From NCBI RefSeq assembly GCF_009883635.2, contig NZ_CP026115.2, forward strand, positions 3,968,001 through 4,032,000: a DNA stretch of 64,000 nucleotides, given 5' to 3'. Positions 1 to 8,534 of the stretch are shown here, in pieces; position 1 is the stretch's first letter, and each line of letters starts with the position of its first letter. The position numbers were made by a program, and so were the translations under genes. The notes under the pieces were generated by a model that was not told the DNA's origin, did not search any database, and saw only the letters and a list, made by a program, of their open reading frames with translations. The DNA comes from Pseudomonas putida. GTDB lineage: Bacteria; Pseudomonadota; Gammaproteobacteria; Pseudomonadales; Pseudomonadaceae.

Positions 1-89
1 GCCACGCCCTTGATGCGTTCGACCAGTGCTTCGCCGGCGTCGATGTCTACACCGGCGTCCTTGTAGCTCAGGGAGGGTTGCTTGCTCAT
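1..89 (-). CDS. purM: phosphoribosylformylglycinamidine cyclo-ligase PurM (5' end only)
   Basis: Only the first 29 codons lie in the window; the gene runs off the left edge. The N-terminus begins [19 protein letters not shown], the typical start of PurM, which closes the imidazole ring to make AIR in cytosolic purine synthesis. The start codon is the ATG read leftward from 89. About 250 bases separate it from the divergent DUF2066 gene and should hold both promoters. The identification rests on the N-terminal motif alone but that motif is characteristic, and the purM/DUF2066/AI-2E transporter/hda order is a known Pseudomonas arrangement. Confidence 0.85.
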   Translation of the reverse strand, partial: MSKQPSLSYKDAGVDIDAGEALVERIKGV

Positions 90-343
90 TGATCCAGGCC
101 TTTAAGAGGGAGGGATTCGTAAAAACGACCATGACGGCCAAGGCCGGCTGGAAAGCGGCGGCTGCCTGAAACGTCTGTGGTCTGTGAAGGCGCGCGATTT
201 TATCAGGGTTGCCGTGCAGCGGCCATCCTCAGGCCGACGGGCAGGGCGGTAAATTGCTGAAAAAGGTGTGTGGGTGGTTGATGCGCCTCCTTCTGTATAA
301 GCTGCAAGCCACATGCTTCATGCGCAATCGGACAGGAATCCCC

Positions 344-1408
344 ATGCGACTATTCAATTATCTGGCAGCAGGGTGCCTTGCACTGGCCTGCCTCACTGCG
401 CAGGCCGAAACCGTCTCCGGGCTCTATCAAGTGCGCGAGCCGGTCGAAGGGCAGGGCGCCGAAGCCCGCTCCGCAGCCACCGCCAAGGCCTTCGATACCC
501 TGGTACTGCGCCTGACGGGCGACCCAAAGGTGGCGCAGAACCCGGCGCTGGCCGACGTGCGCAAAGACCCGCAACAGATCATCAACCAGGTCGGCACCGA
601 AGCCGGGCCGCCGGAATCGGTGCTGGTCGAGTTCGACCCTGGCAGCACCGAGCGTGCTTTGCGCAAGGCCGGCCTGGCGCTGTGGGGCAGTAACCGGCCC
701 TCCATCCTCGGCTGGTGGCTCAATGAAAGCGCCGAAGGCAGCAACCTGGTCGGTGACGGCCAGGCCAGCGCCCAGCCGCTGCGTCGAGCCGCCCAGCACC
801 GTGGCTTGCCGCTGCGCTTGCCGCTGGCCGACCTGCAAGAGCAACTGGTGGCCAATGCCAAGCAGCTCGAAGGCAATGATCCGGCACCCCTGCGCGAAGC
901 AGCGGAGCGCTACGGCGCCGACGCCATGCTGGCGGTGCATGCCCATGAAGCCGATGGCAAATGGCAGGGTACATGGCAGCTGTGGCTGGGCGACAAACGC
1001 GAGCAGGGCAACGCCGAAGGCGCTGACCAGGCGGCCCTGGCGGACGCCGTCATGCTGGCGGTCAGCAACCGTCTGGCGCCGCGTTATGTGGTCAAGGCCG
1101 GTACCAGCAGCCAGTTGCAGGTGCAGGTGCAAGGCATGAACCTGCAACGCTATGCCGAATTGAACCGTGTGCTCGAGCCTTATGGTCCGCGGTTGCAGCT
1201 TGCAGAGGGCGGCACGTTGACCTATGCGGTTACCGGTAACCGCGATCAACTGCGCGCCCAGCTGGGGCTGGCCAAGTTGCAGGAGCTGCCGGCCGAGCAG
1301 GCTGCTGCAGCCACGCCTGCGCCGGCCCCACAAGCCGTGCCAGGTCAACCTGCCACGCCTGCCCCTGCTCCAGCCAAGCCGTTCGACGGTTTGCGGTTCC
1401 GTTGGTAA
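344..1408 (+). CDS. DUF2066 family exported protein
   Basis: This encodes a 354-residue protein with a clear Sec signal peptide (MRLFNYLAAGCLALACLTAQA, cleavage after about residue 21). I chose the ATG at 344 because a CAGGAA ribosome site lies 8 bases upstream and the signal peptide begins there; an in-frame upstream extension to 209 is possible but carries no such features. The rest is a soluble alpha/beta domain followed by a Pro/Ala-rich low-complexity tail (about residues 310-345). It belongs to the DUF2066 family, whose function is unknown. It sits divergent to purM and 12 bases before the AI-2E transporter gene, so the two are probably cotranscribed. Confidence 0.8.
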   Translation: MRLFNYLAAGCLALACLTAQAETVSGLYQVREPVEGQGAEARSAATAKAFDTLVLRLTGDPKVAQNPALADVRKDPQQIINQVGTEAGPPESVLVEFDPGSTERALRKAGLALWGSNRPSILGWWLNESAEGSNLVGDGQASAQPLRRAAQHRGLPLRLPLADLQEQLVANAKQLEGNDPAPLREAAERYGADAMLAVHAHEADGKWQGTWQLWLGDKREQGNAEGADQAALADAVMLAVSNRLAPRYVVKAGTSSQLQVQVQGMNLQRYAELNRVLEPYGPRLQLAEGGTLTYAVTGNRDQLRAQLGLAKLQELPAEQAAAATPAPAPQAVPGQPATPAPAPAKPFDGLRFRW

Positions 1409-1420
1409 GGGAGGTGGAGC

Positions 1421-2494
1421 TTGACTGACATGCGTCGCTGGATCTGGATGATCGCTGCACTGCTGATTGCCGTGCTGCTTTACAGCCTGCATAACATCCT
1501 CACGCCGTTTCTGGTGGGGATCCTGCTGGCTTACCTGGCCGACCCACTGGTCGACCGCCTCGAGCGGCTCGGCCTTTCCCGTACCTGGGGCGTGGTCGTG
1601 GTCTTCGGCCTGTTCACCTTGATACTCATGGCCTTGCTGCTGGTACTCGTGCCGATGCTGGCCAAACAGCTGCTGCGCCTCTATGAACTGGCACCGCAGA
1701 TGCTCGACTGGCTGCAACACGTGGCGCTGCCGTGGGTGCAGCACCGGCTGGGGCTGGCCGACGGTTTCTGGAAGTTCGACAAGATCAAGGCTGCCATTGG
1801 CGAACACATGGGGCAAACCACTGACATTGTCGGCGTGGTGCTGTCCCAGGCAACGGCCTCGAGCCTGGCACTGATCGCCTGGCTGGCCAACATGGTGCTG
1901 ATCCCGGTAGTGGGCTTCTATCTACTGCGTGACTGGGACTTGATGATGGCCAAGCTGCGCAGTCTGCTGCCTCGCCAGCGTGAGTCGCAGGTGGTAGGGC
2001 TCGCTGGAGAGTGCCACGAGGTATTGGGGGCGTTTGTGCGGGGGCAATTGATGGTGATGCTCGCCCTGGGCGTCATCTATTCCGCCGGCCTGATGCTGGT
2101 CGGACTCGAACTGGGCCTGCTGATCGGCATGCTCGCGGGCCTGGCGGCCATCGTGCCGTACATGGGCTTCATCATTGGTATCGGCGCGGCGCTGGTGGCG
2201 GGGCTGTTCCAGTTTGGGGGTGACCTGTACCCGATGCTTGGCATCGTTGCCGTATTCATGGTCGGGCAGGCGCTGGAGGGCATGGTGCTGACCCCGCTGC
2301 TGGTGGGTGACCGCATCGGCCTGCACCCGGTGGCGGTGATCTTCGCCATCCTGGCCGGTGGCGAACTGTTCGGCTTTACCGGGGTGTTGCTGGCGCTGCC
2401 GGTGGCGGCGGTGATCATGGTTCTGCTGCGGCATGTGCATGATCTGTACAAGGAATCGGACATGTATGCCGGGGATGTCGACCCGGATCTGTGA
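1421..2494 (+). CDS. AI-2E / PerM family transporter
   Basis: The 357-residue polytopic inner-membrane protein has about eight hydrophobic segments, including an N-terminal hairpin and the C-terminal block of Gly-rich membrane helices typical of the AI-2E exporter-like (PerM, UPF0118) family. Family members have been linked to autoinducer-2 export or sodium/proton exchange; the substrate here cannot be read from sequence. The start used is TTG at 1421, 6 bases after a GGGAGG ribosome site; an ATG at 1430 is a fallback but lies too far from that site. It follows the DUF2066 gene closely and precedes hda. Confidence 0.82.
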   Translation: MTDMRRWIWMIAALLIAVLLYSLHNILTPFLVGILLAYLADPLVDRLERLGLSRTWGVVVVFGLFTLILMALLLVLVPMLAKQLLRLYELAPQMLDWLQHVALPWVQHRLGLADGFWKFDKIKAAIGEHMGQTTDIVGVVLSQATASSLALIAWLANMVLIPVVGFYLLRDWDLMMAKLRSLLPRQRESQVVGLAGECHEVLGAFVRGQLMVMLALGVIYSAGLMLVGLELGLLIGMLAGLAAIVPYMGFIIGIGAALVAGLFQFGGDLYPMLGIVAVFMVGQALEGMVLTPLLVGDRIGLHPVAVIFAILAGGELFGFTGVLLALPVAAVIMVLLRHVHDLYKESDMYAGDVDPDL

Positions 2495-2647
2495 GCTGAG
2501 TACCGGGTTGCGTCGCCCCAAAGTGGCGCAACTCGTTGATTTTGCTTGCGCTATCCGCCTGCATGATTGTGCGCCCTGCAATGCGGGTATAGACTTTGCA
2601 CATTGTTCACCAAAGGCCCCCTGCGGTCCTGACGACCGCCCGCGAGC

Positions 2648-3355
2648 ATGAAACCACCGATCCAGTTGCCCCTGGGTGTGCGCCTGCGCGATGACGCCAC
2701 CTTCATCAACTACTATCCGGGCGCCAATGCCGCGGCGTTGGGCTATGTCGAGCGGCTATGCGAAGCCGACGCCGGCTGGACCGAGAGCCTCATCTACCTG
2801 TGGGGCAAGCAGGGCGTTGGGCGCAGCCACCTGCTGCAGGCAGCCACGCACCGTTTCCAGCAGCGCGGCGAACCCGCCGTGTACTTGCCACTGGCGCAAT
2901 TGCTCGATCGCGGCGTGGAATTGCTCGATTACCTGGCTCAGTACGAACTGGTGTGCATCGACGACCTGCATGTGATCGCCGGCAAGGCGGACTGGGAAGA
3001 GGCGATGTTCCATCTGTTCAACCGCTTGCGCGACAGCGGTAGGCGGCTGTTGCTGGCGGCCTCCGCTTCACCTCGCGAACTGCCGATCAAGCTGCCTGAT
3101 CTCAAGTCGCGCCTGACCCTGGCGCTGGTCTTCCAGATGCGCGGCCTGTCCGACGAAGACAAGCTGCGTGCCCTGCAACTGCGTGCCTCGCGCCGCGGCC
3201 TGCACCTGACCGACGAAGTCGGCCATTTCATCCTGACCCGTGGTACGCGCAGCATGAGCGCGCTGTTCGACCTGCTCGAGCGCCTCGACCAGGCCTCCTT
3301 GCAAGCCCAGCGCAAGCTGACCATCCCTTTCCTGAAGGAAACCCTCGGCTGGTAA
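2648..3355 (+). CDS. hda: DnaA regulatory inactivator Hda
   Basis: The 235-residue AAA+ protein is homologous to the ATPase core of DnaA. With the beta clamp, Hda stimulates hydrolysis of DnaA-bound ATP after initiation (RIDA). Visible features are an N-terminal clamp-binding-like segment (QLPLGVRL), a Walker A-like GKQGVGRSH around residue 60, a Walker B with VCIDDLHV near residue 100 and the sensor regions beyond it. Length matches Hda (about 230-250) and is far below full DnaA (about 500), which excludes dnaA itself. It lies in its usual Pseudomonas position after the AI-2E transporter. The ribosome site is weak. Confidence 0.92.
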   Translation: MKPPIQLPLGVRLRDDATFINYYPGANAAALGYVERLCEADAGWTESLIYLWGKQGVGRSHLLQAATHRFQQRGEPAVYLPLAQLLDRGVELLDYLAQYELVCIDDLHVIAGKADWEEAMFHLFNRLRDSGRRLLLAASASPRELPIKLPDLKSRLTLALVFQMRGLSDEDKLRALQLRASRRGLHLTDEVGHFILTRGTRSMSALFDLLERLDQASLQAQRKLTIPFLKETLGW

Positions 3356-3476
3356 CGCCCGTAAACACTGGGCTCTGAGGCGCAAAACGAAAAAGTCACA
3401 TCTTTTTCGATAAAATTTGCAAATGGCCATGATAGAGGGCATAGTTTCACCCTTCTAAAGGATTACAGACACGGTC

Positions 3477-4121
3477 GTGCCCATGCTGAAGCGCTTCGCA
3501 CCCCTCGTGCCACTCGCACTCGTGACCCTGCTTTTTGGCTGCGCGGCCCACGGCCCCGATTCCCAGCCCCAGGATCACACCCCGATTGCCTCGCAATCGG
3601 TCAACAAGGCCAAGGCTTCCCCTTCGTCCGTTTTCGGCGAAGAAGAACAGGCCACTGAAGATGAGCTGGAGACCTTCTCCAGCAGCAAGCCTTATCAGCT
3701 CCCGGTGCTGGCAGACAGCATCCTCGAGCGTGGCATGTCGCTGATCGGCACCCGCTACCGCTTCGGTGGTACCTCGGAAGCCTCCGGTTTCGACTGCAGC
3801 GGTTTCATCGGCTACCTGTTCCGCGAAGAGGCTGGCATGAACCTGCCGCGCTCGACCCGCGAAATGATCAACGTCGATGCGCCCAAAGTGGCCCGCAACA
3901 AGCTCAAGCCAGGCGATTTGCTGTTCTTCAGCACCAATGGCCGTGGCCGTGTCAGCCATGCTGGCATCTACCTGGGTGACAACCAGTTCATCCACTCCAG
4001 CAGCCGCCGCAGCGGTGGTGTGCGCATCGACAGCCTCGGTGATCGCTACTGGAGCAAGACCTTCATCGAAGCCAAGCGTGCCTTGGCCATGGCGCCGACC
4101 ACCAATATTGCGCGCAACTGA
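3477..4121 (+). CDS. NlpC/P60 family lipoprotein (C40 peptidase), first copy
   Basis: A 214-residue predicted lipoprotein: an N-terminal hydrophobic stretch ends in the lipobox LLFGC (Cys about 22), followed by a disordered linker and an NlpC/P60 domain (about 75-195). The catalytic Cys is in FDCSGF, the His in SHAGIYL and the third polar residue in FIHSS. Such enzymes cut D-Glu-to-diaminopimelate bonds in peptidoglycan stem peptides. The start is uncertain: GTG at 3477 and ATG at 3483 are both possible after AAAGGA at 3457. A second gene of the same family follows at 4260, so this looks like a tandem duplication. Confidence 0.85.
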   Translation: MPMLKRFAPLVPLALVTLLFGCAAHGPDSQPQDHTPIASQSVNKAKASPSSVFGEEEQATEDELETFSSSKPYQLPVLADSILERGMSLIGTRYRFGGTSEASGFDCSGFIGYLFREEAGMNLPRSTREMINVDAPKVARNKLKPGDLLFFSTNGRGRVSHAGIYLGDNQFIHSSSRRSGGVRIDSLGDRYWSKTFIEAKRALAMAPTTNIARN

Positions 4122-4144
4122 TATCAAAATGATATATCCTCTCG

Positions 4145-4178
4145 CGGCGGCGTAGCTTGAAAAAAGCTCGCCGCCGTG
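4145..4178 (+). terminator. strong hairpin between the two NlpC/P60 genes
   Basis: CGGCGGCG and AGCTT pair with AAGCT and CGCCGCCG across a short A-rich loop, with a single bulged T, giving a very stable hairpin 24 bases after the first lipoprotein gene. There is no long T run, so it may be a weak terminator or an mRNA-stabilising structure instead. Confidence 0.45.
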
Positions 4179-4259
4179 CGCATTTACAGAAAGCGTCTAA
4201 TCTAAATTCTCAACTCTTTTCGGCTGCGGCCGTTCGGTCTCAGACAGGAAGTTCTGGCC

Positions 4260-4793
4260 ATGGCGATGATGGCGCGCTTCGCATTCCTTTCCCTGGTGGC
4301 ACTGCTTGCTGCCTGCTCCAGCCATGCCCCGGCACCGGCCCCTGTGGTACAGCCACGGATTACCTACAGCCAACCCGAAGGCTCGCCACTCGCCGACGAC
4401 GTGCTGATACGCGCGATCGGCCTGGTCGGCACACCGTATCGCTGGGGCGGCAACACACCGGATTCCGGGTTCGACTGCAGTGGCCTGATCGGCTATGTGT
4501 ACCGCGATGCCGCAGGCATCAGCCTGCCGCGTTCGACGCGCGAAATGATCGTCATGCGCGCACCCACCGTGGACATCAACTCACTGCAGTCGGGTGATCT
4601 GGTGTTCTTCGCCACCGGTGGCGGATCACAGGTCAGCCATGCCGGCATCTACGTGGGGGAAGGGCGCTTCGTGCATGCGCCTCGCACGGGCGGTACCGTG
4701 CGCCTGGATTACCTGTCCAATAGCTATTGGTCCAAAGCCTACCTGCAGGCCAAGCGGGTCATCCCGCAAGGGCATCTGGCGCAGAACCGCTGA
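4260..4793 (+). CDS. NlpC/P60 family lipoprotein (C40 peptidase), second copy
   Basis: A 177-residue lipoprotein with signal sequence and lipobox LLAAC (Cys about 19) and an NlpC/P60 domain from about residue 48. Catalytic Cys sits in FDCSGL, His in SHAGIYV, with FVHAP beyond. It resembles the gene at 3477 closely through the domain (shared LPRSTREMI and YWSKA segments) but has a shorter linker, which fits duplication and divergence. The start is the ATG at 4260 with CAGGAAG upstream; in-frame ATGs a few codons later are alternatives. The predicted role is periplasmic cell-wall peptide cleavage. Confidence 0.85.
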   Translation: MAMMARFAFLSLVALLAACSSHAPAPAPVVQPRITYSQPEGSPLADDVLIRAIGLVGTPYRWGGNTPDSGFDCSGLIGYVYRDAAGISLPRSTREMIVMRAPTVDINSLQSGDLVFFATGGGSQVSHAGIYVGEGRFVHAPRTGGTVRLDYLSNSYWSKAYLQAKRVIPQGHLAQNR

Positions 4794-4889
4794 TTTCTCT
4801 CCCGCGGCGGCGGCGACACACATCTACCACTCCACGTTGCGTTCGGGGCACCAGCATGTGCCTCCGATTGCAACGGTCTGGAGTGGGCC

Positions 4890-7436
4890 ATGAATACCGT
4901 CAATGAACGAATGATCCGCAGCCTGAGCGCACTGGATGCCGCGCGTCCAATGGTGGGGCTGATAGATCAGATTGTCGCGAACTTCCCTGACCTGCATGAT
5001 CTGGCCAGCCAGCAGGCTGCACAGATCCTGCGCAGGCACACCGGCAAGCAGATGGATCCGCGGTTTGTCTGGTGGCATCAGTTCAACAGCTCAAGCTCAA
5101 GTGCGCGCAGCTTCACTGGCTGGCAGCACAGCGGGCCGCCACAGAAATCGATGGTGATGACTGAACTGGTGATCGAGCGGTTCGACCTGTATTACCAGGA
5201 TGCCGCCGATGAACTCGATCAGCGAGGCGGCTTTTACCTGCAGGGCCCACATGCCGCGACCTACGATGAGCGCCATGAAGTGCGGATGCTCGGTAGCGAG
5301 GTGCAGAAGGATCTCTGGGCGCTGGACTTCGCAGTACTCTACCGTGAGGCAGTCGAGCGTTTCGGGTCAGCCAATGGCGAGCACTTTCGTGTACTGGCCA
5401 AGGTCAACTTGCTTGGGCAGGTGGCGGGCGCATTGCACCAGGGGTGGATCACGGCCGAGGACGCGCGGCATCTGCGTACCCTGGTGTCAGCTGAGCTGGC
5501 CGACCTCGTCATGCCTTCCCTTGCCATGCTGCAGCGGCAAAGCGGTGATCATGCCCTGACCTTGAACCGATACCCATTCGGTGAGGGAGACAGGGGCTGC
5601 CTGATTTCGATGCAGACACCGAGCGGCCGCTTCATCGCCTATCTGCCATGGGCAGAAGAGGCGCTGAGGGGATTTGACTCTGAGCTGGCGATGGCCGCTT
5701 GGCTTCGCTCGCAATTGCAGGTCCCGGGTACGTTGGACAATTTCGCCAAGGTGGCGCACAGCAATCCTCGTGACAGGTCGGCCAACCAACTGATCAGGGT
5801 GCATCTGCAGGGCATCGCCGACAGCCGTTCGGATGAGGCCGGACAGGTCGCGCTGTCACTGTTCAAGCGTGCGCTCGGCAACGACCTGTTTGCCTGGCTG
5901 GCTGACCAGGCTGTCGCGGAGCTGCGGCGTAATGGCAGGCTTCTGAAGGACAACGCCAGGCTGCGCAGGGCGATGTACAGCGGTTATCTGTCGGCCTTCC
6001 TCAACCTCTTCGGTGGCTTCGCCCCCTTGGGTTGGCCAATGTCGCTGATCTTGCTCGGTGCCACGGTCGCGAAGGTCGGGCTGGACGTAGACACTGCACT
6101 GCATGCCACTGATGAGCAAGAGCGCAAGAGCGCTTTGCGCTCGGCGATGCTGGAAAGTGTGTATGCAACCTTTGACATGGTGGATATCGGCTTCACCTCG
6201 ATGTTCGCTTCACTGGCTTATGAAGCCCCGCCTCATGAGATCGACGTCAACCTTGGAGAGTGGCAGCCGGTGGAGTCGGCCAGCCTGGAGGTGGAGGATC
6301 GCGCAAGCAATGCCGTGCTTGCTGGCGTGGCGGCAGACAGCGGCCGCTTGCGTGGCATACAGGTCAGGCCGGATGGCAGTTGCTGGATCACCCTCAATCG
6401 CCTGACCTATCGTGTGCGCTACAGTCAGGAACTGGCGATCTGGCTGGTGGTGCCGGCGGATAACCCTTTTGCGTTTGTATCACTGCAGCCCGTGCGGCTG
6501 AATGCAGCAAGTGAATGGGAGTTGTTGGCACCGCCGCGCCTGTTGGGTGGCGCACCGCCGGAGGAGACAGGCATACCCGTTGTACGCTCGGCGTTCTGGG
6601 ATACCTACACGGTCAAGAACGGCGTACGTAGTGCAAAGCTGTCCGCCAATTCGTTGAAAAGGCAGAAGGCCCTGTTGGCGCAATGGCCGGTCGCCGAGCT
6701 GCCTCGCGGGCAGGCACCGGATGTCGATGCGCGCGGGCTGGATTGCGTGATGGTCGACGGTCGGCCTAACTACTCCTATCGTTACGGGCGCGATTTCTTT
6801 AATACCATGATCGAGTACTACACCAGTGACGAGTCGCAGGTGAACAATGTGTTCCGTTCAGGCGTTTACAAATACGGTGATGAAGATGCATACATTCACG
6901 ACTTTGCCGACAGCCTGGGATTGTTGCCCAAGAGTAACGAGTTCAGTCTCTACAGAGGTGGAAACCGTACTCGCAGTACCAGTGGCGAACACTACCGGGC
7001 AGGTCAGCTTGGCGTTGGCGATGTGCTGGTCAATACAGATATAACCTCGTTTACGGAAAACCCTTACAAGGTCGCGGAGTTTGCCGCGCTGCCTGAATCG
7101 CATGTGTCCGGCGCGGTTTCCGGTCGCTTCGACGACAGTTCGGTAGTGTTCGAACTGCCTGCCGGGCATTATCGTGACGCGACACCGATCAGTGCATTTT
7201 CCCTCTATTGGGATGAGGCCGAGAGCCTGTTCCTCCCAGGTCACTATTTCCGTATAGAGGAGTTGGAGGAGGTCAAGGGCGAGGATTACCGCTTCATCAA
7301 GGTAACGCTCAGGCAAATCACCAAGCCAGCGTCGGGCCCTTTCTACGACTTGCGCACAGGGCTGTTGTTCGACGATGCGGGCTACCGTAGCCGCTTCAAA
7401 AGCGCTGCCGTGGTCGAGCGATTCTTCCCGACATGA
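4890..7436 (+). CDS. dermonecrotic-toxin-like (DUF6543-type) protein with predicted C-terminal ADP-ribosyltransferase
   Basis: An 848-residue protein without a signal peptide. The N-terminal part (about 1-380) resembles the dermonecrotic toxin/DUF6543 module of large Pseudomonas toxins, including the WWHQF region and a SMVMTELVIERF segment. A hydrophobic region follows (about 365-420, GYLSAFLNLFGG onward) that could insert in a membrane. The C-terminus (about 640-825) carries an R-S-E ADP-ribosyltransferase signature: Arg689 in LYRGGN, Ser720 in TSFTE and the E-x-E pair Glu776/Glu778 in DEAESLFLPG, followed by the FRIEEL strand expected after the catalytic Glu. This points to an arginine-type mono-ADP-ribosyltransferase. 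The gene is less G+C-rich than its neighbours and uses codons rare here, such as AGA for Arg689. It is the one clearly accessory gene between conserved blocks. Secretion route and target are unknown; the domain call is mine and untested. Confidence 0.72.
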   Translation: MNTVNERMIRSLSALDAARPMVGLIDQIVANFPDLHDLASQQAAQILRRHTGKQMDPRFVWWHQFNSSSSSARSFTGWQHSGPPQKSMVMTELVIERFDLYYQDAADELDQRGGFYLQGPHAATYDERHEVRMLGSEVQKDLWALDFAVLYREAVERFGSANGEHFRVLAKVNLLGQVAGALHQGWITAEDARHLRTLVSAELADLVMPSLAMLQRQSGDHALTLNRYPFGEGDRGCLISMQTPSGRFIAYLPWAEEALRGFDSELAMAAWLRSQLQVPGTLDNFAKVAHSNPRDRSANQLIRVHLQGIADSRSDEAGQVALSLFKRALGNDLFAWLADQAVAELRRNGRLLKDNARLRRAMYSGYLSAFLNLFGGFAPLGWPMSLILLGATVAKVGLDVDTALHATDEQERKSALRSAMLESVYATFDMVDIGFTSMFASLAYEAPPHEIDVNLGEWQPVESASLEVEDRASNAVLAGVAADSGRLRGIQVRPDGSCWITLNRLTYRVRYSQELAIWLVVPADNPFAFVSLQPVRLNAASEWELLAPPRLLGGAPPEETGIPVVRSAFWDTYTVKNGVRSAKLSANSLKRQKALLAQWPVAELPRGQAPDVDARGLDCVMVDGRPNYSYRYGRDFFNTMIEYYTSDESQVNNVFRSGVYKYGDEDAYIHDFADSLGLLPKSNEFSLYRGGNRTRSTSGEHYRAGQLGVGDVLVNTDITSFTENPYKVAEFAALPESHVSGAVSGRFDDSSVVFELPAGHYRDATPISAFSLYWDEAESLFLPGHYFRIEELEEVKGEDYRFIKVTLRQITKPASGPFYDLRTGLLFDDAGYRSRFKSAAVVERFFPT

Positions 7437-7448
7437 TGGTCGCTGGGT

Positions 7449-8027
7449 TCAGGCCTGCTTGAACAGCAGTGCCACGCCCGGATAGTACTGCCCCGTATCG
7501 TTGTGCAGCTTGCGGTAGGCGTACGGGAAGTACCAGGCGATGGCGCAGGCCGTGTGCTTTTGCAGGTCGTCCACCAGATCCTGCAACTCCTCGGGGCTGG
7601 CATGTTGGCCAAACTTCCACGGGGTGATGAACAGAGCCCCCGCTTTCAGTTGGCTGGCATAGGCCTTATGGCGGGCGAGGGCAGTCGTTTCCTGCAGCGC
7701 CGAGGCCATGTCCAGCCGCGCGACTTTCGGCCAGCGTTGGCTGACATTCAGGTACAGCGTTTCATCGGCGCTGCAGATCGACAGGTCGCAGCGCCCCTCC
7801 TGTTCGCCTTCGTCACGCTGTTTCTTGCTGGTGAACTGCTGCAGCGCCGCCAGTTCGGCCTGCCAGGCGGCCGCAGCAAGCATGCCGATGTTGGCTTGGG
7901 TGCCATGCCAGTACGGGGCCTCGGCATCGCCATTGAACTGGTTGAAGCGGTCGATGCAGTCGACCCAGCGTTCCAGTACGGGGCGGAGGAATTCCAGCTT
8001 CGGGTTGTTGATGATCTGGCCTTGCAT
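7449..8027 (-). CDS. conserved hypothetical protein, convergent with the toxin-like gene
   Basis: A 192-residue soluble protein of unrecognised family. The start chosen is ATG at 8027 because CAGGAGTG sits about 7 bases before it; the frame extends upstream to 8126 but without a ribosome site. The C-terminal half is rich in aromatic residues (ITPWKFG, AWYFPYAYRKL). It ends 12 bases from the stop of the toxin-like gene and points the other way, so it is not cotranscribed with it. That argues against, without excluding, a role as an immunity protein. It is divergent from the cobalamin operon. Confidence 0.65.
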   Translation of the reverse strand: MQGQIINNPKLEFLRPVLERWVDCIDRFNQFNGDAEAPYWHGTQANIGMLAAAAWQAELAALQQFTSKKQRDEGEQEGRCDLSICSADETLYLNVSQRWPKVARLDMASALQETTALARHKAYASQLKAGALFITPWKFGQHASPEELQDLVDDLQKHTACAIAWYFPYAYRKLHNDTGQYYPGVALLFKQA

Positions 8028-8167
8028 GCTGCGCACTCCTGTTATCGTTGTGGTCGCGTTCAGCGCAAAATAATGGCTATGTGATATCACTCTGATCAGT
8101 GTGGCACAACCTGGCGGATCGGCCATTGACCCAGGCCAGTTCTGCCAAAGTAATAGGCCCCGTTCGA

Positions 8168-8196
8168 TTGACGCTCCCAGTGCAACCCTCTAACCT
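8168..8196 (+). promoter_or_regulatory. predicted sigma-70 promoter of the cobalamin operon
   Basis: A -35 element TTGACG (8168-8173) and a -10 element TAACCT (8191-8196) are separated by exactly 17 bases, just before the riboswitch. Transcription would begin near 8203, at the first base of the aptamer. Confidence 0.5.
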
Positions 8197-8204
8197 TCGC
8201 GGCG

Positions 8205-8425
8205 TGTTTCAGGTGCCCTGCCAGCCCCGTCTGGGCAGGGTGAAACTGGGAAGCCGGTGGGCGCCAGCATGGCGCGATTCCGGCGCTGCCCCCGCAACGG
8301 TAGGTGAGAAGCAGCTGCGCAGGGCCACTGGGTAAAAGCACCCGGGAAGGCGCGCAGGCGTGGGCCGAATGGCCCGCTCACGAGCCCGGAGACCGGCCTG
8401 ATACTGCCAACGGCATCACGGAGGG
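8205..8425 (+). promoter_or_regulatory. cobalamin (AdoCbl-type) riboswitch
   Basis: The leader of the cob operon contains the conserved blocks of the B12 aptamer in order: AGGTGCC near 8210, the core GAAACTGGGAAGCCGGTG at about 8242-8259, CTGCCCCCGCAACGGTA near 8285, GCCACTGGG near 8324 and the B12 box GAGCCCGGAGACCGGCCT at 8382-8399. Adenosylcobalamin binding would repress the downstream genes. A hairpin GCATCAC/GTGATGC (about 8413-8431) and the palindrome CGGTGCACCG follow and may form the expression platform. I see no U-run terminator, so control could be translational or act through Rho. Confidence 0.93.
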
Positions 8426-8534
8426 TGATGCGCGGTGCACCGTGGCTCCGGCCATGGCTCCTGCGCGTTCTCCGTCTGCCCGCCTATTACCTGTCGCCGC
8501 TGTTCACGTGGCGTCAGCCTGCGGAGAACCCTTC

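Noticed and set aside
350..1816. A 488-codon minus-strand frame opposite the DUF2066 and AI-2E genes
   Set aside because: It spans two well-supported genes on the other strand and shows no domain.
2508..2533. Hairpin GTTGCG.../GGCGCAAC after the AI-2E gene as a terminator
   Set aside because: The stem has a two-base bulge and no T run; too weak to list as a feature.
4890..7436. Reading the large gene as a type VI or contact-dependent inhibition toxin
   Set aside because: There are no PAAR, VgrG, Rhs or filamentous haemagglutinin repeats in or beside it, and no adjacent immunity gene on the same strand; only the DUF6543-like body and the ADP-ribosyltransferase-like end are supported.
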